From Citrus sinensis (taxonomy: Eukaryota > Streptophyta > Magnoliopsida > Sapindales > Rutaceae): a stretch of 64,000 nucleotides of DNA. Positions 37,886 to 50,300 of the stretch are shown here, in pieces; positions within the stretch are counted from its first letter, which is position 1, and every line of letters begins with the position of its first letter. Location: assembly GCF_022201045.2 (NCBI RefSeq), contig NC_068562.1, forward strand, positions 8,662,001-8,726,000, given 5' to 3'. The translations under genes were made by a program, and so were the position numbers. The notes under the pieces were generated by a model. It was not told the DNA's origin, made no database searches, and saw nothing but the letters and a program-made list of their open reading frames with translations.

Positions 37886-38188
37886 GATTTCCAACTTTCA
37901 GATTCAACTTCCACATTTCCAACTTCCACATTCAACTTCCAGATTTCCAGATTTTTAATTCCAAACAAACACATGCTATTAAAAAAAAAAAAGGTAAGAT
38001 TTATCACCTTGATTTGTTAGGGCCAAGCTTACTGCCAAGCTCCTGATATAGCTCTTCTCTTAACCTCGCTTGCAGAACTCAATCTGGAAGTTGCTAGTTT
38101 GATCCATATTTGAAATTGCACATGCCAAATCCAAGCAAAACAAATTAAATCCCCACGTTATAATTTCGTAACATTAACAAATTCTAGA

Positions 38189-38546
38189 CCAATTCAAGCT
38201 TAAATTGCAGACTAAATCAGCATAAATTCCAGACCAAATCAGTATAAATTCCAAACCAAATCAGCACAATTTCAAGACCAAATCAGCACAATTTCCAGAC
38301 CAATTCAGCACAATTTCCAAACCAACTCAAGCACAAATTCCTCACCAATTCAAGCACAAATTGCAGACCAATTCATCACAAATTCCATACCACTTCAAGC
38401 ACAAATTGCAGACCAACTCAAGCACAAATTACAGGCCAATTCAGCACAAATGCAGACCAATTCAAGCACACAAATTGCAGACCAATTCGAGCACACAAAT
38501 TGCAGACCAACTCAAGCACAAATTCCAGACCAATTCAGCACAAACA
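38189..38546. repeat. 22-bp minisatellite in the Mutator-like element
   Basis: Roughly sixteen imperfect copies of a unit like AGACCAATTCAGCACAAATT run head to tail, with some copies extended. It lies between the TG/CA inverted repeat and the right TIR. Confidence 0.85.
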
Positions 38547-39006
38547 CAGTTATTTCCTTAATAAAACGGAAATTGATAGCTTTCAAAATTGTCCCCATTT
38601 TACCGTAACCTAGAAAAGCTAAAGATCGAAGCATTACCTGAGACTGTGATAACTGTGACGATTCGTGAGTTCAATGACGGATGCGGGTGATGGCTGCCAC
38701 GTTGACGGTGACCGTGCCTGCGCGAATGCCAGAAACTTCCAGATTTGGGTGGAAAAATGAAGACAACAAAATGAAGAGGGGAAGACGAAAACGAAGAGGA
38801 GGGGAAGATGAAAACGAAGAGGACAAAATGAATGGCAGAAAATGAATGCAAATTTCCTTGGTGAAACGAAGAGGAGAAGATGAAATTGGAGAACGAAGAG
38901 GGGAAAACGAAATTGAAGACCGAAGGGGGGAAAACGAAGAGGAGAGCTTTTGTTAAAGTGAAACGGCAGCGTTTCAAATAAAAGAGGAAACGACGTCGTT
39001 TTGTTT

Positions 39007-39057
39007 TAATTTTCGGGGTTTGACCCGGGGTTTGACCCGGGGCAAATAGCAGAACTC
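39007..39057 (-). repeat. Right terminal inverted repeat
   Basis: The core 39012-39042 is the exact reverse complement of 32925-32955. Just inside it is the palindrome AACGACGTCGTT (38990-39001), similar to the AACGGCGTCGTT inside the left end. Confidence 0.92.
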
Positions 39058-39066
39058 AAAGATCAT
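39058..39066. repeat. Right target-site duplication of the Mutator-like element
   Basis: AAAGATCAT, identical to 32901-32909 at the other end. Confidence 0.9.
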
Positions 39067-40337
39067 ATGTACGGACACAACGTTTTAATTAATAACTTGT
39101 TTAAGTTTCTAATCAACCTCTCTAATCAATCACAGCAATTTTTTTCTATCTATCTCAATCACTAATTTCTTAAAGTATATACAATTTTAGGATGTTTATT
39201 TTTTCAATAGTAACATGTAACAATTGGAGTTTATTCAATTGAATTTCAACTAAATTTTATTTAATTGGCCACCCAATTTTAAATTTCGGGGAGAGTTAAA
39301 AATTTAAAAATTGGATTAGACTTTACTCATTCTTTACCTTTTTAAAAGAAGAAAAAAGTACTGATTTTTAAACATTTAGCCGTTATGGTCTATAAACTTT
39401 TGATTTGCTTTTTTATATAATCTCTTTTATTAAAAGAAGAAAAAAAATTATCGATTTTTAAACAATTGGCCATTATGATATATAAACTTTTGATTGCTTC
39501 TATATAATCTCTTTTATTATTCCCCTAAAAATTGTCGATAATCAAAAATAAAAATAAAAAGCAGTCGACCTATGTAGCAATGCACATGTGGTAATATATG
39601 AAAAATAATAATTTATATAAAATTAACCCACAAAAAAAAATTATTGATGTGAATATAGAGTATAATTTCATATTCATACACTTTTGATTTTGTTAGGGCA
39701 TATACTATATTGATATGAGCATAGGACATTGTATACTAAATGAAATTATTAATAGTTTTAGTCTTCTAGAATCCCCTGATAGTGCTCTTAATCAAATTAT
39801 AATATAAGTCATGGCTTTTTCTTTTTTATTTTACCATTTTATTCTGTTCACCAGATGCATTTTTAGTAATTATTTTCTATGTACATGGTAGTGTTTGATT
39901 TATTAATATTAAAGAAGTTATCAATCACTTTTAAGTTTTTAAGTGTTTTTATTAGGTGTCAAATTGTATTGGCATGTCAAGTAGATTTTTTATTTATGTT
40001 TTGTTAAATTTATATAGACAAGAATCTGGATTGTTTTGACGCTTTTTAATTACTTTTTTTTAAATCACTTGTTAACATATTTTAAAGATATTTTTTAAAA
40101 TATTTCTACTATTAGTTACTCAAATTCTAATAGATTTCGGTCTAAATTAGGAAATAATTTTAAAATATATAAAACATAATATAGATTTATAGAATAATCT
40201 GAGAATAAAGAAGTCGAAAATTGTCATTTATACAATTCAACTACTCTTTTATTATTCACCATTTTTATAAATATTGTCAAACTAAAATATATCATTTAAT
40301 AGTCATATGTTCTTATCTGAGCGAGATTCGATTCCTA

Positions 40338-40372
<35 letters not shown>
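40338..40372. repeat. (AAT)n microsatellite
   Basis: About eleven to twelve AAT units, immediately after GATTCGATTCC, which resembles a tRNA B-box. This could be the tail of a decayed SINE, but the rest of such an element is not visible. Confidence 0.9.
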
Positions 40373-40375
<3 letters not shown>

Positions 40376-41725
40376 TATTTTAAGCAATGCCTTTTTAACA
40401 GCAGTTCAATCATCTAAATACATCACTAACGAAGAATATAATACATATTATATACATATTTAGATCACACAAAACACGTTATCATCTAAATCTCACTTTT
40501 TCTCCAATATGTAATAAATTCATGGAAATATTTTGAGTGTTCATAGTGTATGCTCCCACTTTGATGGATTTTGTCTACGTTTAATTTTCTTTTTACATGA
40601 TTAATTGACAAACATGCATAGTTAATAGTCCAATAAAAGACTATAAACTGAGAATACCCCAATCTTTTTCTAAATTCTGAATAAAAAAGATATCATAATA
40701 CTCCAACGCAACTCTCTCTCTCTCTTCTTTTTCACCTGAAAGCTTGTCTAATTTGGTTACATTCATGCATGCTTACATAATTAGGCTCTAATGGATCATA
40801 GTGTTGCAAATTATTATTTTAATGATACGATCGATATAAGCCGTGACTTTATTTAGGAAAAATGCTTGTTTGAGTGCTAAGGAAAGATATATAGCAGTTA
40901 ATGGTGGGCTGAGAATATTAATAAACAGAAATCAGCAACAAGAAAAGAGAAAAGAATCATGTCTGCTGACCCAAAAAAGGGAAATAAAATGATAAAATCA
41001 CTGTGCGCAACAATGATTGACACAAGAACTTTACTCTTCCAAGCATTGGTCCTTTTCATGTCTTTGCCTGCCAATTTTAGCAAAATGTTTAAAAGGAAAG
41101 AAGTGTTTGTGAAGAGATTCTCTCTTTATTATTCTCCTCTGTGACAACACAACACAAGTGAGCAAATTAAAACCGAGATTGTTTCTTTTCGCAGTGCTTA
41201 AAGCAAATTAAAAGCGTGGTGACATCTGCTCCTCAGCCTCTGTGCTAAAAGAGTTTAAAAAATAAAGCTGATCAAAGTGTGTATGTGTGAGTGTAGGTGG
41301 AGTGCATGGGATCAGCATATATATGATTTTGTGTTCATCTGCAGTATAGATTGTGATTCTTTTTTCCTACCACTTTCTTCTATGCAAGGATCGTAAAATG
41401 CTGTTCGATATGATCAGCTGCTGGTACTTTTGAGCTTGCAGCAGCTTCCAATGATTTTATTTCCATCAAATGACAGCATAATTTGCATCAGCAAATCCGA
41501 GATGACATGCCAGTTTTTGGGCTGTTCCATTTCTAGATATAACATCCAAACTTCAATATGTATCTCATTTGAACATGTGTGATACTGGAATGGACACACG
41601 AGGAGTTGGAATTTAAATGAGGTATCATATGCTTTTCTTGAAAGAAATAACCAATTCAGTAAAAACCTAGACAACTCTAGCCACTTGAGGTATTTGGCCA
41701 AATGGTAACTTCAATTCTTCATTTG

Positions 41726-41878
41726 GAGACTCAACTTAATTCTTTCTCCATAGTAGGTACCGGGAGATATCTCTCAATATTAGGATAAAGATTCCCACTT
41801 AGAGACTCAACTTAATTCCCTCTCTACGGTTAGTAAGTAGCGGTAGATATCTCCCAATATTAAGATAAAGATTCTCAT
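41726..41878. repeat. 76-bp tandem duplication
   Basis: GAGACTCAACTTAATTC at 41726 recurs at 41802 and the copies align to the end (AGATATCTC(T/C)CAATATTA(G/A)GATAAAGATTC). Origin unclear. Confidence 0.8.
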
Positions 41879-42971
41879 ATTTTATTGTGTATAGATTTCT
41901 TATCCATACTCGGTAGACCTCAAGGCTAAACTAAAAAATAGATAAAATTCAAAATTTTTAGTAGATTTTAGATTATAAATATCTGTAGGTTGTAACCCAA
42001 CTTTGCAATTCTACGCGAAATACCTATATGGAATAATGTTCACACAATATTTAACAAAAGCCAAAAAAATCAACGTTGCATCATTTGGCTCTAGCAAAAA
42101 ATGAAAGCTTGTCTTAGTAGATTCAATGGCAAGAAAGGAGTAAGGGTTGTCTTCTTTGGATAGCATAAGGGTTGTTAATTGTTTCCCATTCTATAAATTT
42201 GGCTTAAATGGAAGTAAACTAGTGACGAGCTGCTGGTGCTGGAACTTTTTGAAAAAAAAATGGGGGATAAAAACATCTTCCATCAATAATGTGCTTATGC
42301 GAATAAACTAAACTTGTGGGCATTGATGCAATCGCACAGAGAATGAACTTTAGCCTCTTACGGTTGCTTTCTAAATATCCTTTTTACATAGATATTATAT
42401 TCCTCTCCTTGCAGGCTGCAGCATCAATTCTGCTCATCATCATCCCATCATTATTTAGCTTTTGAAGTTCAGCTCATCATCATCAATTTATGGAAATGAA
42501 CTGAATGAGAGATCTTTATAGCAAATCCTGAAAAAGCAAGAACCCCGTCGAGTGAATGTAGAGCCGACAAATTTTGTGATCATAGAGCAGCTGCAACAAA
42601 AAGTAGTAATTCTTAGACAACTACATATATAGCAACATGCATGCACAGAATATTAATTATGGACCCATATGATCAAAGAAAAGCATTAAGGTGTCTGTAT
42701 TTTAGGAGACATGCATAAAATTAAATAATGCAATTAATTAAGTACACGCAGCTAAGTATATTATATCAATAAAAAAAATTAAAGAAGAATCAAAGTTCAA
42801 GCAAACATGAACTCAAAATGCACGAGGCTGAGATTATTACGTAATTTGGCCAAGATGCAGGAAAATATATGAACATGTTAACTGTTTAATTTTGGATATC
42901 TATGTAATCAATTTCTTTACCTACGATGAGCAAAACTTCTAATCCCCTGGCTTGTGTTAGGATGCAGAGTT

Positions 42972-43041
42972 AAAGGGAGATGGATACTAATTAACCTGAG
43001 AATCTTAAAGGGGTATGGATACTAATTAACCTGAGAATCTT
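42972..43041. repeat. 35-bp tandem duplication
   Basis: Two adjacent, nearly identical copies of a unit containing TGGATACTAATTAACCTGAG and ending GAATCTT. Confidence 0.9.
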
Positions 43042-44317
43042 GCAATTCAAAATTTCAAGCCTTTTTGCATAATGGGGTGGATTAATTTTAAATGAATTAA
43101 AGGAAGAGGATTTAACTTGTATGATCTCATGAAATATCACGCCTACAATTCAAAATATTGACAATAGCTTGCAGATCTACGATGCTCCTTTTTTCATCTC
43201 GAGGAGCTAAAGGTCGCCTCCAGTTTTGACATCAACCAGAGATCCACAACTTGATTGATTTTTCCTAGGACTAGAATATCGCATTGTTTAGTATAACACC
43301 TCCCAACTTTTCCGTTATTGATCCCCTAATCAACAGAAAACCTGGAGATGAACGGAAAATTTGAGGTACAGACTGTAACGAGCATTGTTCCAGACAGCTC
43401 TGTGTTGTGGATATACCCTAATAATTCATAAGCCGGAGGTAGCTAAATCTATCTCAGAAATGATACTCCCTTTCCTATATTTCTTTTCATTCATTTCTTG
43501 TGCATGATTTATGGCAAGTGGAAAAGCTTCCGAGTCAAAATCAGCAGTAACAGTCGGTTCAAGACTTCAAGCATCTAAAGACAATTTAATAGTCCAAATC
43601 GATAGGCAACATTCTCCATCCTTCAGATTGTTGAAGCGGATCATATAATCAAAGTGGAGGCTAACTAAAACAAGCATAAGAATTAAGAAAGTATCTAGTA
43701 GCTATAAAACTGCACTGGCATGTTTAAATATGTATCTAAATACAAAGGTAAAAACTATCCAACTGTACAATCCATAGAATGCAAAATATATATGTCCAGC
43801 AAGGAAGACAGCCCATTACTGTCATTTATTTAATACGTTTTCCGGGTGTATAGTTGTCATTTAAAGTTTTTACTGTCAGAAAATGTGCGAGCTTTGTTTA
43901 AGGTGTTATACCACTTTGGTATAAAAACATCCTGTCTTTACTGGCAAGCAGATACTAGACTTCAACAACAGGGATCCTCTTCTTTTCCTGGCGATTGAAG
44001 CAAGTAGAGGCAGACTACATTTGTTTTTCATCCCTGCTAGGAAAGAAAATTCAATCATAACCAAGTGAAGAACTAATAGCATATATGAAATTTATATTTA
44101 CATGCAAAACTTCATTATCTTGACCAGGTCATGTGGACTTAAAATAAATCAGTTTTTATCATCTTGAATGTTCAAAATAGAAACAACAAAATTATAAGTT
44201 AATGTAGGCTAATTAAGCAATTTTTTTCTCTAAGATACGTACATGTATTTACTCATTTTCAGCTTTTATAGAGCCTAAAACTCGTCTCGCTAAAGCCATT
44301 TATTGCCTACGCTTGCA

Positions 44318-47300
44318 CTAATTTGTTATTTTTAGCACAATCATATTAGTTCTTTTGTACTGGGCAAGTGAGGAGGGGAGAGAGGACCTTTTTTCAGTGT
44401 TCTGCAGGGACCTAATCCTAGGAGCTTTCAGGTCAACAATAACAACAGAGATGTTGTCGGTACTGAATGCATCATAAGCTATCTTAACGAGTTCTTCAGC
44501 AGCACCACAAGCTGGAGAGGAGGGAGTATCACCCTTTTCCGGCAGCCTACGTCGCCTTCTCAGTTCATAGCGAGCCAACTTTACTGCATCATCACTGGAC
44601 ATAACATCCCATAGCCCATCACTTGCCAAAATCAGAAATTCATCATCTTCACTCCTGGTCATGAAAGTTACTTCAGGCTCTGCAATAACCCATGGTTTCA
44701 AATTGTGATCACCTGAAACTCAGACATAAAAAAATTGTATGCAAATTAGTAAGTCCGTAAAAGAATTAAGCAACAAACAAAAGAAAAAGAAGGAAACAAA
44801 ACCATTAGACTAAAATAGTGCAACCTCCTGGATTTCAATTAGAACAAAAGTTACTTCCACTGATAGTGAACCGAAATATAATAAAGTACTACTTTGACCC
44901 TTAGAAAGTCATGAAAAGCACATAAGGACATGAGGAAAAAAAAGTCAGAATTACACTATCAGAGATATGGCTTTGGCTACCAAAAACGAGAGAGATAGAG
45001 AGACAATATCAAAGCTATTAGTGTTAAGTCTCTTTTGAAGTGATGTCGAAGCTCAATGTGCTTTGACCTGCTGTGGAAGACCAATTAGATGGTGAACCAA
45101 AAAAGTGGATGTCAACAAAACAGGAAAAGGGGAATTTGCACCAAATAAGCCATGAGAGAGACTGAAAAATCAGTGGAAATTTGGAATATAAATAAAATGC
45201 CTCAAAGAGTTATGCAGAACACACTTTTCTATGAATTTATGCAGATAATTAGAAATAACTAAAACAATGAGAAGATTAAAACCAGAAAGAAAAACTTTGT
45301 ACGCCATTTGTTGTATATGCCTTCTCCAAAAAGCTGCAATACAAACGAATGAGTCGATCTCCAAAATACGTATATAATTTCAAAATACTAAACTAAATTA
45401 AACCATCCCAGTAGACAGAATATTCCATATTTCCTTGCTTCTTTAAGAACCAACATGTTTAAATTGTTGATCTGATCTTAAAGGCACCAATGGTAAAGTG
45501 GCACTGGTCTAAATCTAAACAGAAACTCAAGAAAGCAACATTTTTAGCAAGACAATGCAGACATTATCAACTATCTTACATTCCATGCATTCTTGTAGTT
45601 TGGTTCACCTGAGTGCTCTCTTTAGAGGAATTTGTTCAATTGTGCTGTAATTTTTTGAAATTTTCGTGATAAGATCTACCATTGACAAAATAAATAAAAG
45701 GTTTCACCTGAATACAGTTGAGCTATAGAATTTATTCAAATGCAAAGAATACAATAATAATTAAGAAAAACCAATCGGTCATACCATGCAAATTTGAAGT
45801 TCAAGGAAAAGGAAAAACCTATTGCTCTTGTCATATTAAGAATCCCCCCCACCCTTAAACCACCCCAGTTGATAATCTGCCCACCTCCATTGGTAATTCT
45901 TGCTACTTCATCTTCTCTATCAAGCTGCACAGAGGCAACAAGTCATTCCGAAGGTAAAAATACTATGCAATGCTCAGATCTGAGTAATCAACAATGTCAA
46001 ATGGTAATTGTTAATGGCATATAGCACGGCATGAAAATAATATCAGTCAATTTTAAATTAATCTAGGGAAAAGAGGAGATATAAAATCAGAATTAGTTAA
46101 AAACCTTGTGATCAACTGTTAAGGGGATTGCTTGCTTCCCGCGAGAAAGAACAACTCTGGAGTCACCGCAGTTGGAAGCAATGATCTGGCAGGGTGACAG
46201 AATTGCAACCAAAGCTGTTGTTCCAACTGAGTAGGGTGCTAATGAATTGTCCTTGAAAACATCATCTGCCCTCTCATAAGACCTGCACAGTGCAGCCTCC
46301 CACCTCCTATGCCATCCATCATTACCAGCTTCTCTCCCCCATTCTTCCGCTACCATTAAATGGAGCTCATTTGCACAATATTTACTTACCTGCAAATTAC
46401 CATCCAAAAAATGAGAACAGTCCACATAAACACCTGTGCACCTGCATTTATTCCTCACTACTAAACCTTTTTTTTTCCCCCCTTAAAAAATTGTTTCTAT
46501 TTAAATAATCAGAATTCGATATAAGCTTTGTTGCCCCTCCTTATTGACAACTGCCTATCGGCAAGCAACACATGCTGACAACACAATACTCATAAAATCC
46601 AATATTGACAGCGGTTCTTACATGCTCCAAGACCCAAGTTCACCATGAATTACCCCTAGATGCACTACTTCTCCATACGAGCACTCGTATTTTCCTCAAT
46701 AATATAAAAAACATCTTTGTGGTGCTAAAATTTGCATTAAAAACACAGGATTAGATATTTAATGAAAATATATAATCATAAACACAATATCGGGAATCAA
46801 AAGGAAACATTAAAAGCTATAATGTAGTAATTAATTTTTTCTTCACGAGGTTCTGATTGATCAGAAATAATAAAAGCTGGAAACATTCAATTAGGAATCC
46901 ATTTTTTGCCTTTGATGACGTTTTTAGTTGAAAAACAATCATAGATGATCTACTATATATAACGTAAACCAATATTGAATCAAATGGTGAAATAAATTAA
47001 ATAAGGAATGGGAGAATTCTTAAGAGAATTCAAGGTATGAGCATCAACTAACATAATTTGATGGCGGAATGAAGATATTAGTAGGTTTTATAATCATTCA
47101 AAGATATTATCAAAGAGCTTCATGTCCGCACACAAATAACAAAAATGGTCAAAACAGAGGCAAGACGCAATAAATAAGTCAACTTCAAATATTTTCATTA
47201 ATTAATATCCAAAAATCTGTTGAATGGAACTCGTCCTTGAACCCTGGCATACAAGTTAAAAGTGTAAGGAGTTTATAAATCCTAGACCAAGCCCATACTT

Positions 47301-50300
47301 GACTGATATGGGACACCTAGGACTAGCCTACCTATCATACTTGCAGCAAACAATAAATAGTGGCTTTACTCAGCTGGGACATTTATTTGGGATTTCTTTT
47401 TCCTTTTTGATATCCAATTATCTCAACAAGGAAAATGTTTTCAAACTAGCAATCATAGAATTGCATGCTTAACTTTGTTTGAGCCTGTTCAGATACCAAT
47501 TATTAAAAAATCTCTGGTTAAAAATCAATTTGAAAATACACAAGCAAAATGGAACATATGCCATTGACTGCCAAACTCATAACTAATAAATGCGAGATAT
47601 TAAGGATCCCAAAACAAGAATTCTTTTTGCCTCTTGTCTACGTAGAACTTTACAAGTACTCTATGTTACTAATCTAAGTGACTAGAACACGGAACAGATC
47701 CTTTGTTGAGTTATAAATGGAAACTATTGGAAAATTTCAATTTTTCAACGACGTCGTTTTTTGATTGAAAGGCTGAGAGTTAACCATGAGGAGTTTGGAT
47801 ACATCTCTATAAACGGTCCATGCCATATTGCTACAAGATCAAGTAGGTAGGGATAAAACCCCTATTATTTCTATTTGTTTCTAAGGTTTATGATCAGATA
47901 AGGGGATCCTAACCATTACATGTGATAAAGCTATTCTATTTCTACAAATATGGAAGAAGGATGTATTCAAATGTTGTTCGTTCATTAGTGGTGCATTCAA
48001 ATGTTGTTCATTCATTAGTCTTCTGTTCATTGTCGGATAAAGCAATTTAGTAGTTCACAAGGCTCACAACCTCGGCAGGGATGTCTCAAGAGTTAATGTT
48101 TCTCCCCTCAAAGAAGAATCTCGAAGGAGAGTTCAGTAATGCTCCTACCCTTTTACACTTTTGCTATCAGTAGGTGCTCACAAGACATAAGTTTCTACTC
48201 ATGATTAAATGAAAATTTTTAAAAATCTTATTTATATTCGAACACTTGCCTACAGCTGAAATTTATCAATGTACAACTTATAAGCACCAAGTGTAGCCCA
48301 CAAACACCTTATGGGAGATAAATAAAACATTTAGCATTTATATTACATCAGGAAGTCAATAAACTTCAATATTTTCCTCAAATTAAACAAAATAAACATC
48401 TTTATACACCTTCCAGCTTAGATCTGGAAGGACTCCAATTTTGTTTTAATTTTTTTATGACACTCTTAACTTAAAATTATGCAGTTCATCCATTTTTAAC
48501 ACCAAAAGATCCTCAAGCCTCACTGGCATGTGTATAGGATTCGAAACCACTGATTACCACCAAAACTTACAATCTTTAGAAGATAAGTGACCCTAAGAGA
48601 ATTTAAAGCTTATATCTTTCGGTCGAAAACAAAGAACTTGTCATTCGGCCTGCCCTCATCATTAGTTTCTTCTCTTTATCATGGGTTAAAGCGATTTAGC
48701 TAGCTCACAAGGCTTATAATGTTGAGGGGGTAGTATCCTAAGAATTAATGTCGATCCTGCCAAAGAATAATCTCAAATGAGATTTCAATGATGCTTCTAG
48801 CCTTTAACACTTTTGCTTTTACTGGACACTCTCATACGTAGATTATGCTCTTGTAAATTCAGTTCTTCTAAAGTTTCTAAAGTTAATTTTTTTTTTTTTT
48901 CAATCATAGGTAATATCCTTTGACGAAATCAACTTTCAACTTAGATTTGGCAAGGACTCCAAAGTAACCTTTTCTGTTTTATCCATCGAACCCCAGTTCA
49001 TAATTTTCACCATGCTAGCTCTTCTTCTTTGTCCACCATATGGCGCTTTTACTTTCTTCCTCTTCTAATACCCAAGAATCCTCTAGCCTCATTTATAGGA
49101 TTTGAAACTGAAGATTCTAGCAAGAGAATTTAAATCTTCCACTCTTTATAAGGTTAGTACCACCAAGAGAATTTAAAACTCACACCTTGCAAGTTATTTA
49201 TAATTCAACCACCCTCTTCATTACTTTCTAACATTATCCTAAGAAGAAATGATGGTTATTGTTAAAGATGACAAAACAAGGTCCTCTGCAAAATGCGGTG
49301 GGTTAAAAGATACAGTACAACTCCATCAATTATGTGTGTTTACTTTCATACCCTAGCAAGCAAAGTTTGAAGCATAGCTTAAAAATCCCATGAAAGTTTT
49401 CGCCAGCTACCTTTTTCTAGTTTATCAAACCCCTTACCCCTTATATCAAAGCTTGAGTTTTCTTTGCTTTGAATCCAAGTCTAAGAGATTAAGAAATATT
49501 AAAGAATACCATAGGCCACCTATATTTCAAACTTCGTTTCTTGTCAAATCTTGATCTTTGAAGAGAATCAAAAGAATATAAGAAAACTTTTGGAGCTATT
49601 TAAGATGGAAAAAAGACTGCCCTATTTAGTGCACTTCGCCAGGTCTTCCATGAAGAACTTGAAAAAATCACTAGGAACAAAAATGAAAATTAAAAGCACT
49701 TACTCAGCAAGTTCAGTATACAAGTCTCTTACTCCAAAATAGAGAGAAGACACAACTGTGATTGAACCTCATGTCTTACTTGTAATAATTCTTTTGCTTC
49801 TCTTCCTTTTTCATTTTTCCTACAAATGGCTTTCCTATTCTTCTTTTCATAATTCTATCTTCCTCGTCATTACACTTCTTTTCTTCTTACAACCAATATC
49901 CTAAAATTCCAAGTCAAGAGTATTGATAGTCCAAAGTTGCAAGACATCCCATCTCCCTTCCGTGCTTGAAAAGGATATTTTCTCTCACTCCCAACAGTTT
50001 ACTTAACAAAGGATTACCTAAGCTGTAAATCGTCAAAGATATTACGTCTTTCTGATTATTTCACAAATAACTTACAGTAAGACATAGTTCTAAACCTTAT
50101 CATGATTACCATTTCCAGGAGTACATTAGGCTATCTCTACGAACTGCTAAATGAAATACATTTTCCAATTAAAAAGTTAATTAAAAAATTATTCGAAGGA
50201 ATATAAGCATAAATAAATATGCTTCTATTCTTATTTATTTTGTGGAATATTCTGACATAACAAAGTAAAAGCACAAATACATTGAATAGCTAAGCATAGC

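Larger units (their letters stand above)
39067..44317. other. Gene-poor region between the transposon and the PP2C gene
   Basis: AT-rich DNA without a convincing gene. An (AAT)n run is at 40338-40372, a 76-bp tandem duplication at 41726-41878 and a 35-bp one at 42972-43041. The stretch 43900-44317 is probably the 3'UTR side of the PP2C gene. Open frames at 40898-41144 and 41414-41701 lack family signatures and were not accepted as genes. Confidence 0.6.

Noticed and set aside
38600..38977. 125-codon minus-strand frame near the right end of the transposon
   Set aside because: Translation of a low-complexity GAAGAGG-rich stretch; more likely leader exon of the GRF gene than a protein.
40300..40372. 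Possible SINE tail (GATTCGATTCC followed by (AAT)n)
   Set aside because: Only a box-B-like sequence is visible; no box A, no flanking duplication.
40898..41701. Short open frames of 61-95 codons in the gene-poor region
   Set aside because: No domain, splice context or codon pattern supports them.
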